DNA of 64,000 nt from Microglena sp. YARC (lineage: Eukaryota > Chlorophyta > Chlorophyceae > Chlamydomonadales > Chlamydomonadaceae): assembly GCA_022414725.1 (NCBI GenBank), contig CM039462.1, positions 8,869,212 to 8,933,211 of the forward strand, in the 5' to 3' direction. The position numbers and the translations under genes are program-made. How positions within the stretch are numbered: position 1 is the first letter of the stretch; every line of letters begins with the position of its first letter. The notes under the pieces were generated by a model. The model did no database searches. It was not told the origin of the DNA and saw nothing but the letters and a program-made list of their open reading frames with translations. Shown piece after piece: positions 23,821 through 35,100 of this stretch.

Positions 23821-24208
23821 ATGAGAACAGCTCAAGTGGGTAAACATCACATTCAAGTGGGTGTACATCACATTCAAGTGGGTGTACATCACATTCACGG
23901 GCACCACCAAACGTGGAAGGCTTTCTCCCATGGGCCCCGTACTGCATATACACATGTACTGCCAAGCCGCCGCGCCATAGAGCTGACTGAGATATGCCAG
24001 GCTGCCAGAATGTTCAGAGCCACGAGTCGCCAGGCTTGCAGTGTTCCCACAACTGTGGGAACATCCAACCAAGTGAAGGCAGTACAGGAGGTGCATGATA
24101 CTGAGGCATGTAGCAAGGTACCGGTTGTACTGCTCCCTGGCTTCCTGCAAAGTGCCTCGATGTACACCAAGGTTGCGGAAACCCTAAATCAGATGGGCCA
24201 CCCCACAA
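23821..24208 (+). CDS. Alpha/beta-hydrolase, exon 1
   Basis: The open frame ends in KVPVVLLPGFLQSASMY, followed by VAETLNQMGHPT. It then meets a strong donor (CACAA/GTGAGT) at 24208/24209, phase 1. The pattern PVVLLPGFxxSAxxY...AxxLxxxGHP is the first strand and oxyanion region of plant/algal alpha/beta-hydrolase-fold proteins (lipase- or chlorophyllase-like). Substrate is unknown; the nucleophile elbow exon was not found. Translation may start at 23821, just after the TATA-like motif, through a repeat HIQVGVH. It could also start at 24010 (MFRATSRQACS), which looks like a plastid or mitochondrial presequence. The intron that follows is an array of copies of this donor junction. Confidence 0.6.
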
Positions 24209-24278
24209 GTGAGTTGGCTTGGCATCAAATGAAACCTATGGTGGTGGTGGTGGTGGGAGGGGGGAAGGGGGAGGGGGG

Positions 24279-24313
<35 letters not shown>

Positions 24314-24711
24314 AGGGGTAATCAGATGGGCCACCCCACAAGTGAGTTAAGCATTGACCAGTAGAGTGTACAAATGTGGTATGGAAGGAAGCAAATGTCT
24401 TGGCGTCAAATGAAACCTATGGTTGATGGTGGTGGTGTGTGTGTGTGTGTGTGTGGGATGGTGGGGGGGAGGGGGAGTCGGGGTGGGGAGGTGTGTGGGT
24501 GGGTGGGTGGGTGGGGGGGGGGGGGGTAATCAGATGGGCCACCCCATAAGTGAGTTGAGCATTGACTAGTAGAGTGCACAAATGTGGTATGGAAGGAAGC
24601 AAATGGCTTGGCGTCAAATGAAACCTATGGTTGGTGGGTGGGGGGTGGGGTGGGGGGAGAGAGAGATTGTGCTGGTGGAGGGAGGGGGAGAAGGATGGGG
24701 GTGGGGGTGGG

Positions 24712-24743
<32 letters not shown>

Positions 24744-25985
24744 AGGGAGATGGGGGTGGTGGAGGGAGGGAGGCCGGGGGATGGTGGTGGTGGTGGTGGT
24801 GGGGGGGGTGTAGTCAGTTGGACTCTCCGTAAGTGAATTAAGCATTGACTCAGTAGAGTGCACCAATGTGTTATGGAAGGAAGTAAATGGCTTGGCGTCA
24901 AATGAAACTATGATTGATGGTGGTGTGGGGGGGTGATGGTGGTGATGGAGGGGGGGTCAGATGTGGCCACCCCACAAGTGAGTTGAGCATTGAACAATGC
25001 ACACATGTGTTATGGAAGGAAGCAAATGGCTTGTAGCCAAATGAAACCTATGGTTGATGGGGGTGGTGGGGGTGGGGGTGTGTGGTATGGTAGGGGGGAG
25101 GGGGAGCCGGGGGTGGGGGGCGGGGGGGAGGAATCGAATGGGCCACCCCACAAGTTGAGCATTGACCATCAGAAGTGCACAAATGTCTTGGCGTCGAATG
25201 AAACCTATGATTGATGGTGTGTGTGGGGGTGGGGGGGGGGGGGGATTGTGGTGGTGGAGGGTGGAGGTGGTGGGGGGGGAGGGGGGGGGGGGTCAGATGG
25301 GCCACCCCACAAGTGAGTTGAGTATTGAACTATGCACAATGTTGTCAAGGAAGGAAGCAGATGACTTGGCGTCAAATGAAAACCTATGATTGATGGTGTG
25401 TGTGGGGTGGGGTGGGGTGGGTGGAGGGAGGGGGGGGGGGGGGGGGTCAGATGGGCCATCCCACAAATGAGTTGAGCATTGGACTAGTAGAGTGCACCAA
25501 TGTGTTATGGAAGAAAACAAATGGCTATGGCGTCAAATGAAAGCCTATGATTGATGGTGGTGGAGGGAGGAAGGGGTGGGGGGGGGGGGGGGGGTAATCA
25601 GATGGGCCGCGCCCACACAAGTGGAGTTGTGGAAGGAAGCAAATGGCTTGGCGTCAAATGAAACCTATGATTTGATGGTGTGTGTGTGGGGGGGGTGATG
25701 GTGGGGGGGGAGGGGGGGGGGGGGATAATCAGATGGGCCACCCCACAAGTGAATTGAGGCATTGACTAGTAGAGTAAACAAATGTCAAAATGGTGGTATA
25801 GAAGCAACTGGCATGGTGTCATATGGAACCCTATGGTTGGGTGTGTGTGTGGGGGGGGTTATCAGATGGGGCACCCCACAAATGAATTGAGCATTGAACA
25901 ATAAAGTGCACAAATGTTTTATGGAAGGAAGAAAATGGCTTGGCGTCAAATGAAACCTATGATTGATGGTGGTGGGGGGTAGGGG
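24209..25985 (+). repeat. Donor-junction array of hydrolase exon 1
   Basis: About nine tandem units of 130-220 bp. Each starts with the end of exon 1 plus its donor (ATCAGATGGGCCACCCCACA then AGTGAGTT) and continues with intron sequence (GGAAGCAAATGGCTTGG, CGTCAAATGAAACCTATG). Poly-G/GT stretches of variable length separate the units. Gly/Pro/His frames through it are artefacts. Confidence 0.9.
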
Positions 25986-25994
25986 GTGGTAAGG

Positions 25995-26255
25995 GTCACA
26001 TCACCATCATCACCACCACCATCACCACCATCACCAACACCACCACCACCAACATCAACACCATCATCACCACCAACAACACCATCACCACCAACACCAT
26101 CACACACCACCGCCACCACACACCACCACCACTACCACCATCACCACCACCACCACACACCGCCACCGGCCATAAAGCCGGTCACCACGCCACCGCAGCC
26201 ATCATCACACACCACCACCACTATCCATCATCACGCACCACACCGCCACCACTAG
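25995..26255. repeat. ACC/ATC trinucleotide-rich tract
   Basis: Imperfect CACCAC/CATCAC repeat with no fixed longer unit; the Pro/Thr/His frames are compositional. Confidence 0.8.
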
Positions 26256-27310
26256 GGCGCGCAGAGCTTAGGCCCATGGCGCCACTTTTATGTAAGGGCA
26301 ACGACGCTTTCGGCGAATTTCATCTTCCATACTGCATCATAGCAAGAGTACTTGGGCTTCAACTTTAATTGCGTCTTCTCAGAACACGCTCCATGTCTAA
26401 GGCCAGGCTCGGTGGTGGAGGCGAGATCGGAACTCGGCGTCAGAGCCAGGCTGGTGATCTATTCCCCCCCTGGTGCGCAACGTTCCAAATGGTTAAGTCA
26501 TCGGACCAAGTTTGCAAGCTTTGTCTAGGTAGCCACGAAGCATTACCCCTTGTTGAGGGAGCGGCGCAATCCTCCTTCTTCCTCCTTTCTTCATAGGGGT
26601 ATCTGCCGTACACCTACATGTAATCGTCTCCAGGGAAGGTCTGGCTAGGCCTTCATCTTGCGAGGGATGCCCATGTCACCCATAGCACTCCCCACATGAG
26701 GCAAGCCTTTGTAATGGCTATTTTCTCTTTTGTATCTTACATGTGCGGCGTGCCTAGGTTGGCATCTCTCCTTCCTGCCACGATGAGATATTGGAGATGC
26801 ATGGTGGGGGAAGTGGTCAGGCCTCACCTTCTGCATGTCCCACACTATAGCCAAAGGCCGTTTAATGGGGGGCCTAGTTGTGATGTGCACCTGGGATATA
26901 TCTGTTGGCACACCTGGCACACATGTTGCTCCGATGCAATGCTCACTACCTCCTATGGATGTGTCTATGAGAAGACGGCATGTAAAGTTGTAGCCCCCCA
27001 AACATGCCACATGGGCACCCAACCAGTAGCTCGTGCAACTTGGTCCGTGTCACACAGGCTTGTGCGTTCTTGAAGGTTCCACCCTTGGTTTGTGTGCGTG
27101 TGACGTGAATAGCCTATTTACATCAAATTTGAGGCATGGGAATACAAGAGGCACCCAGCAAAGGGCATGCATGGGCCTCATGTTATTCTGCACCACGATC
27201 AATAATTGGCACTTGTAAAAGGCCCAACTGCAGCCCATACACAATGTATGAATCCATCTTTCACATGAAATGGTATACAAAAATAAACATACATGGGACT
27301 TAGTAAACTT
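26256..27310. other. Hydrolase intron interior, no gene seen
   Basis: Non-repetitive sequence with frames up to 125 codons on both strands that lack recognisable motifs. It most likely lies inside the long intron between hydrolase exons 1 and 2. Confidence 0.35.
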
Positions 27311-27409
27311 TGGGGACCCCGGCCGGTGTACCACCATCACCGTGACCACCACCCATCACCACCACCCACTACCACCACCATCAACCAACACCATCATCAC
27401 CCAACCACA

Positions 27410-28126
27410 TTTCAACATCCAGCGTCTGGCCCTGCACCTTCAGCTATTGCTCCGAATGTACGGCTGATTGGTTACCCACGTTGACTGGCGCCACCTTAAC
27501 CTCCACCTCCACCAACACCAACACCAGCACCCAGCACCACCAACACCATCACAACACCAAACACCAACACCACACACCCAACACCAACACCACCATTCTG
27601 GCCCTTCACCTTCAGCTATTGCTCCGATATGTTCGGCTTATTGGTTACCCCACGGTTGACTGGCGCCACCTTTAACCTCCAACACCACCGTCCACCATCA
27701 CCACCATCACTACCACCACCACCATTCTGGCCCTGCACCTTCAGCTATTGCTCCCGGATATGTACGGCTGATTGGTTACCCCGCACATTGACTAGCGCCA
27801 CTTTCACCACCACCACCACCACATCACCACCACCACCTGACTAACCACCCTCCATCACTACCACCACCCATCACCAACCACTATCACCCACCACTACCAC
27901 CACCATCACTACCACCGCACCATCACCCACCACCACCACCATTCTGGCCCGCTGCACCTTCAGCTATTGCTCCCAATGACTACGGCTGATTGGTTACCCC
28001 ACATTGACTAGCGCCACTTTCAACACACCACCCACCACTGAATACCACCACAACACCACCAAACCAACCACCATCATCACTACCACCAACACCAACACCA
28101 ACACCATGCTTGCCCTGCACCTTCAG
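27410..28126 (+). repeat. Acceptor-side copies of hydrolase exon 2
   Basis: Four tandem copies (starting near 27430, 27605, 27735 and 27950) of GGCCCTGCACCTTCAG followed by CTATTGCTCC, ACGGCTGATTGGTTACCC and TTGACTGGCGCCAC. They are separated by ACC-rich spacers. Each carries an acceptor and the start of exon 2; the last and probably genuine copy begins at 28127. Confidence 0.85.
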
Positions 28127-28216
28127 CTATTGCCCCAATAACTACAGCTGATTGGCTTACCACGTTGACTGGTGCCACTTGACCACAACTACTGGACCGC
28201 ATGCCGCTATGATGAG
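28127..28216 (+). CDS. Alpha/beta-hydrolase, exon 2 (probable)
   Basis: After the acceptor CTTCAG, joining in phase 1 to exon 1 gives GHP-T-IAPITTADWLTTLTGAT. Hydrolase-fold homologues commonly have VxPLxRADWLPTLTGGSF at this point. A one-base deletion near 28180 seems to break the frame; with it corrected the frame would continue as DHNYWTACRYDE to a possible donor at 28216. This is the most 3' of five tandem copies. Later exons were not identified. Confidence 0.5.
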
Positions 28217-28365
28217 GTTCCGTGCAGCGCTGGGCATGTGATGTATGGAGGCCCGCGCAGGGAAGATAGCCGGTGTTGGAGTGTTTTTATAGATACAAAA
28301 ATAAACATTGGAGTTCGTGCAAAGTTCGTTTGGCACTCGAAATATAGCCAACCACATATGCATAT

Positions 28366-28580
28366 ATACACATACATACATACATACATACATACATACA
28401 TACATACATACATACATACATACATACATACATACATACATACATACATACGTACACACATACATACATACATACATACATACATACATACATACATACA
28501 TACATACATACATACATACATACATACATACATACATACATACATACATACATACATACACACATACATGCATACACACA
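28366..28580. repeat. CATA tetranucleotide microsatellite
   Basis: About 50 uninterrupted or nearly uninterrupted CATA units; the Ile-His-Thr-Tyr and Val-Cys-Met frames are artefacts. Confidence 0.97.
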
Positions 28581-29060
28581 GAGACATTACATCACACAAT
28601 ACACACATACATTATGCACAGACATACACACACATACACACACGTACATGCACACAGAGACACACACGCACAGACACACAGACATGCACATACACACACA
28701 TATACGCACACATACACACACATGCACACACATATACACACACATAAACACACAAACACACATACACATACACACACATGCACACACATACACATACATA
28801 CACACACATACACACACATACACATACACATACATATACACACATGCCCACACATACACACACATGCACACACATACACACACATACACATACATACACA
28901 TACACACATGCACACACATGCACACACACACATACACACACATTCACACACATACACATGCATACACATACACACATACACACACATACACACACATACA
29001 CACACATACACACACATGCACACATGCACACACATACACATACATACACACACACACTCA
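28581..29060. repeat. CACACATA-type microsatellite
   Basis: Continuation of the CATA tract as mixed CACACATA, CATACA and CATGCA units over 480 bp. Confidence 0.95.
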
Positions 29061-29289
29061 TCATGTCCAGGTGGCGCTGCCCCCCAAAAACCCCGGGCTC
29101 CAGTGCTTCACCGCTCCGCCATGCAAATCCGCCAGCCATGGCTATGCACCAATCCTACCATGTCACAACCGGTCTTAACAGAATTCTCCTACAGAAATCC
29201 AATTAACAAAACACTCGAATAACCACCACCAACCAACCAACCACTATTCGCCCAGATTGCCAGTACCTGAACTGCATTAACCCACACTG

Positions 29290-30420
29290 GAGTGCAAACA
29301 ACCCTAACCTAAAACCACCCCTGAGTGCAGTACTGGAGACAGAAGCCACACTGAGTGTCAAAAACCCTAAACCCTAAACCCTAACCCTAAATCTCACACC
29401 TGAGTGCAGTAGTGGAACGGATGAACCCTTCCACATAGTCTCACTTTAATTTAATTAACCTCGTGCGCAGGTGGGATTCACGCATCCCCCCGCCACCACA
29501 CCATCACCACCACCATGGCATGCTTAACCTCATGTGCAGGTGGTATTTCCTTAGTGATGGAACCTGATGAACCCTTCCACATCTCACTTTATTTGTTAAC
29601 CTCGTGCGCCCAGGTGGGATTCACCATCTCCACCGGCCACCACGCACCATCACCACACCATTGGCATGTTAACCTCATGCGCACGGTGGTATTCTTAGTG
29701 ATGGAACTAATAAACCCCTTCCATCAATCTCACTTAATTTGTTACACCTCATGCGCATGGTGGGATGTTTTGTGTGCGGGGGGTGGTCCTTAACAGAATT
29801 CTCCTACCAGAAATCTTAATGTACAAAACACTGAACAACCACCACCAACCACCAACCACTATTCCCCAGATTGCAGTACTGGAACTGATGTAACCCACAC
29901 TGAGTGCAAAAACCCTAAACCCTAAACCCACACTGAGTGCAGTACTGGAACTGATGAAAGCCACACTGAGTGCAAAAACCCTAAACCCTAAACCCTAAAC
30001 CCTAAATCCACATCTGATGCAGTAGTGGAACGATTGAATGGGAACCCTTCCACAATCTCACCTTTATTTATTAACCTCCTGTGCGCAGAGTGGGATTCAC
30101 CATCTCCACCGCCACCTCCCATGACCACCATCACCACCACCATGGCATGTTAACCTCATGTGCAGGTGAGTGGTATCTTATGATGGAGACCTGGATATGA
30201 AGTCCTTCCACAGTCTCACAACCCATTTATTGTTAACCTCCCCGTGCGCAGGGTGGGATTTACCATCTCCACAGCACCACACATCACCGACCACATGGCA
30301 TGTTAACCTCTGCGCAGGTGGGTATTCTTTGTGATGGACTACTTAATAAACCCTTCCCCAAATACTCGGACTTTTTTAAATTTTGTTAAACTCACTTCAT
30401 GCGCGCAGGTGGGTGTATGT
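29290..30420 (-). repeat. Tandem repeats with telomere-like motifs; possible channel exon copies
   Basis: Units contain CACACTGAGTGCAGTACTGG, CCCTAAACCCTAAACCC, TTAACCTCGTGCGCAGGTGG and ATCACCACCACCATGGCATG. They recur with about 180-400-bp spacing four times, with many one-base indels. On the minus strand, segments after CTCAG read VAFISSSTAL or GFISSSTAL. These weakly resemble the AFVxFxS segment at the end of the OSCA/TMEM63 cytosolic domain, so they may be exon copies of the large minus-strand gene. The CCCTAAA stretches reach four or five units and are interstitial, not a chromosome end. Confidence 0.5.
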
Positions 30421-31198
30421 TTTATGTGCGGGGGGGTGTGGGGGGGGGGGGGGGGGTGAGTGAGGGGGGGAGGTGGGTGGTAGGGGGGGTTAAAGGTGGA
30501 GGGGGAGGTGGGGCGGTGGGGTGCGTGCGTGATGGGTGGAGGGTGTGCGGGGGGTGGGTGGTGAGAGGTGAGTGGTGACCGCCTTACACGGGTACGATCG
30601 CGGGGCGCCCTAAGGTGACCCGCCACCCGCATGGTGAGGTGGGGGGCGGGTATAAGGTTGTGTTGGGAGTGGGGGTGGGCAGTGCGGGAGGGGTGTTCAT
30701 TTGGAGCGGGGCGGGCAGATCGCGTGGCGGGGTGGGGTCGCCGTATTTGGGGTTCTTGGTTCTGCTGTTCGCGCGACCGTTAGAGGGGAGATGGTGCAGG
30801 TTGGTGGTTTGGGTGGGTGGTTGGGGTGGCACGTTTATTTGTTTATAGGAATGGGTGTTTGCTTTGGCAGGGAGGTTTTTGGGGTGGGGTGGCTTAAAGG
30901 TGGGTTGGGGTGGGGGGTTGGGATGGTTGGTGGTGGTGGTTGAACGCCCGTCTGTTGTTAGGGGGTGACGAGGTTGGGGTGGGGGTTGGGCCCAGAGTCA
31001 CATAAACAACAAACAGGATTGGGGGTGGGGTTAGGTTCCGAGGTATGAGGCTATGGGAGTGGCCGCACTTAGAGAGTGTGTGGGGCGGTGATGCGGTGTT
31101 GACGCTTAGGAAACACGGTCCGAGCTGGAGGACTGTCGGAGTTGGTCGTGTGGGAGTGGATGGGTGCAGGTGGTGGGGTGAGGTGGTTGGGTGGAGCG
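30421..31198. other. G-rich low-complexity sequence before gap
   Basis: GGGGTGGG-type low complexity with no stable repeat unit and no supported gene. Sequence quality next to the assembly gap is doubtful. Confidence 0.5.
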
Positions 31199-32198
31199 NN
31201 NNNNNNNNNNNNNNNNNNNNNNNNNNNNNNNNNNNNNNNNNNNNNNNNNNNNNNNNNNNNNNNNNNNNNNNNNNNNNNNNNNNNNNNNNNNNNNNNNNNN
31301 NNNNNNNNNNNNNNNNNNNNNNNNNNNNNNNNNNNNNNNNNNNNNNNNNNNNNNNNNNNNNNNNNNNNNNNNNNNNNNNNNNNNNNNNNNNNNNNNNNNN
31401 NNNNNNNNNNNNNNNNNNNNNNNNNNNNNNNNNNNNNNNNNNNNNNNNNNNNNNNNNNNNNNNNNNNNNNNNNNNNNNNNNNNNNNNNNNNNNNNNNNNN
31501 NNNNNNNNNNNNNNNNNNNNNNNNNNNNNNNNNNNNNNNNNNNNNNNNNNNNNNNNNNNNNNNNNNNNNNNNNNNNNNNNNNNNNNNNNNNNNNNNNNNN
31601 NNNNNNNNNNNNNNNNNNNNNNNNNNNNNNNNNNNNNNNNNNNNNNNNNNNNNNNNNNNNNNNNNNNNNNNNNNNNNNNNNNNNNNNNNNNNNNNNNNNN
31701 NNNNNNNNNNNNNNNNNNNNNNNNNNNNNNNNNNNNNNNNNNNNNNNNNNNNNNNNNNNNNNNNNNNNNNNNNNNNNNNNNNNNNNNNNNNNNNNNNNNN
31801 NNNNNNNNNNNNNNNNNNNNNNNNNNNNNNNNNNNNNNNNNNNNNNNNNNNNNNNNNNNNNNNNNNNNNNNNNNNNNNNNNNNNNNNNNNNNNNNNNNNN
31901 NNNNNNNNNNNNNNNNNNNNNNNNNNNNNNNNNNNNNNNNNNNNNNNNNNNNNNNNNNNNNNNNNNNNNNNNNNNNNNNNNNNNNNNNNNNNNNNNNNNN
32001 NNNNNNNNNNNNNNNNNNNNNNNNNNNNNNNNNNNNNNNNNNNNNNNNNNNNNNNNNNNNNNNNNNNNNNNNNNNNNNNNNNNNNNNNNNNNNNNNNNNN
32101 NNNNNNNNNNNNNNNNNNNNNNNNNNNNNNNNNNNNNNNNNNNNNNNNNNNNNNNNNNNNNNNNNNNNNNNNNNNNNNNNNNNNNNNNNNNNNNNNNN
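31199..32198. other. Assembly gap (1,000 N)
   Basis: Exactly 1,000 undetermined bases, probably a placeholder of unknown true length. Frames reported across it are meaningless. Confidence 0.99.
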
Positions 32199-35100
32199 AG
32201 AGAATCGTGGTCCGCTGATTTGGAGGTTTCGATTCTAGTATTGTCACCTACGGCAGCTTTGTTGCTAGCACGCAGTCCAGAATTGCTGCCATATGATAGA
32301 TGTGACACCACAAGAAACTCCCCTCATCCCAACAATCACATTCAAGTGTGGGGGATATTAGGGTTTCCAGCTTTTGATGTCTTGTCGTAGCAGCTTGTTA
32401 CTAGCAAGGTCGAGGTATGTGGCCCTATGATGCTGCACACTAACAACACTCTCGTCTCCCATCATCCACGTCCAAGGGTTTGTTTCGGATATTTCAGTTT
32501 GCTTCTTGATATCTGTCGTAAGCACAGTCCGATATGCTCATACTGATTAGACGTGGTACACTAAAACAAATTCTCCTCCTACCATCACCACATTCAAGTG
32601 TTTGTCGTATTCGGGCATTTAGTTGATTTTGTGCTACGCACCAACCCAGGTATGGCTACATGATGCTGCAACTACCAATTCCTCTCAAACATCACCATAT
32701 CAAGCGTGTGGCGGAACATTCAGCGGTCTTCCGTTCTTGATAAAGTGTGATCGACGCAGCTTGTCGCCTACGCACCAACCCAGGTATGCATCCATAGATG
32801 CTGGCGCATTAAACTCGTCTCTCCCAACCCATCATCCCACTTCAAGTTGCGATGGGCACGGGTATTCAGCGTTTCGGATTCTTGATTATCTAGTGCCTAA
32901 GCGCCAGTCCAGGTATGCTAAACCATATGATGCTGCGTTATGTTACTAAAAGAAACTCCCTCCTTCCAACCCATCATCCAACTTCAAGCTGGGCCTGGAT
33001 CTCGACTGTCTTACGCATTCTTGATATCTGGTTGCCTACGCACTTTTCGTCTACGTACCAGGCGAGGTTATGCTACCATACATGCTTGCCAACCTAAACA
33101 ACAGAAAACCCCGTCCTCTCCCAACGCATCACCTACCTTCAAAGCGTGGGAGGGTATTCAAGCTGATCCGTCCGCTCGATTCGTTTAGCGCTTTCTTGAT
33201 ATTTTGTTCCTCCGCACAATCCAGGCTACGCTACCCATAGATATTGCAAACTACGGCAACAACTTCCCTCCTCCCAACCCATCACTACGCAGGACATCAA
33301 GCGTGTGGCCACATTTCAGCATCTTCCGCTTTCTTGATATCTTGTCGCTCATGCAGCTTGTTGGTTGTTTTGCCTACGCACCAGCCGAGGTATGCTACCC
33401 ATGGACATGCTGCTGCACTAAAATAAGTCCCTCCCTCCCAACCCATCACCCACCGTTCAAGCGTGGGCCTGATCTTGAGCGTCATTTCCGCTTCTAGGTT
33501 ATTCTAGGTCACCTACGCAGCTTGTTGCCTACGCACCAGTCCAGATATGCTGCCCCATACTGATAGATGCTGACACTAAAAAAAACTCCCTCACTCCAAC
33601 CCATCACCGTATGGTGTACACCTTCAAGTGTAGGGCGGATATTCAGGGTCTTCAGCTTCTTTTGATTGTCTCGTCGCCTACGCAGCTTGTTTACCTACGC
33701 ACCAGTCGAGGTATGCTGCCCATACTGATTGCTTGCCACACTAAACAACACTCCCTCCTCTCAACCCAGCATCCACCTCCCAAGCGTTGTTCGGATAGTT
33801 CACCGTCTTCGGCTTCTTGATATCTCGTCGCCTAAGCACCAGTCCAGATATGCTACCCATACTGATAGACGCTGTCACACTAAACAAATACTCCCTCCTC
33901 CCACCCATCACCCACATTCTTAAGTGTTGTACGATATTCGGCATCTTCCAAGTCTGATATCTTGTCGCCTACGCACCAACCAGGTTATGCTTACCCATCA
34001 ACATTGCTGCCAAACTAACAAAACTCACCTCCCTCAAACCCATTCACTCACCATCAAGCGTGTGGCGGACATTCAGTTCGTCTTCCGCTTCTTGATAAAG
34101 TGTGATCGACGCAGCTTGTCGCCTACGAACCAAACCCAGGTATTGCTACCCATAGATGCTGCCGCATTAAAAAAAACTCCGTCTCTCCCAACCCATCACC
34201 CACTTCAAGCGTGGCAACGGGTATTCAGCGTCGTCTTCCGATTCTTGATATCTAGTCGCTAAGCGCCAGTCCAGGTATGCTAAACCATACTGATGCTGCC
34301 ACACTAGAAAGAACTCCTCCCTCCAACCATCACACTTCAAGTGTGGGCCGGATCTCGACTGTCTTACGCTTCTTGATATCTGGTTGCTACGCAGCTTTTC
34401 GTCAGGCTGCTACCAGGCGAGGTATGCTACCAGCATACATGGCTTCCAACCTAAACAAAACCCCGTCCCTCCCAACCCATCACCTACCTTCCAATAAGCG
34501 TGGGACGGGTATTCAGCATCTTCCGCTTCTTGATATTTTGATCCCCTACGCACCAATCCAGGTATGCTACCCATAGATATTGCTCAAAGCTACGCAAAAC
34601 TCCTTCTGCCCAACCCATCACTCACCATCAAGCGTGTGGGGGCCACATTCAGCATCTTCGCGTTCTTGATATCTTGTCGCTCATGCAGCTTGTTGCCTAC
34701 GCACCAGCCGAGGTATGCTATCCCATACATGCTGCTAGCACTAAAATAAGTCCCTCCCTCGCCAACCCATTCACCACCTTCAGCGTGGGCCTGATCTTGA
34801 GCGTCTTCCCGTTCTAGGTATCTGAGTCACCTACGCAGCTTGTTGCCTACGCACCAGTCCAGATATTGGATGGGCTGCCCATACTGATAGTCGCTGACAC
34901 ACTAAGAAAAGCTCCCTCCTCCCAAAACCCTATCACCCCACCTTCAAGTGTAGGGCGGATATTCAGGGTCTTCAGCTTCATGAGTGTCTTGTCGCTACGC
35001 AGCTTGTTACCTACGCACCAGTCGAGTATGCTGCATACTGATGCGCTGCCACACTAAACAAACACTCCTCCTCCTCTCAACCCATCATCGCACCACTCCA

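Noticed and set aside
28157..29222. Ile/His/Thr and Met/Tyr/Val/Cys frames up to 304 codons
   Set aside because: Translations of CATA/CACA microsatellites.
29350..30005. Chromosome end
   Set aside because: Only short CCCTAAA runs, repeated with a larger unit and with sequence continuing on both sides.
31045..32390. Frames of about 360-400 codons across the N gap
   Set aside because: Made almost entirely of undetermined bases.
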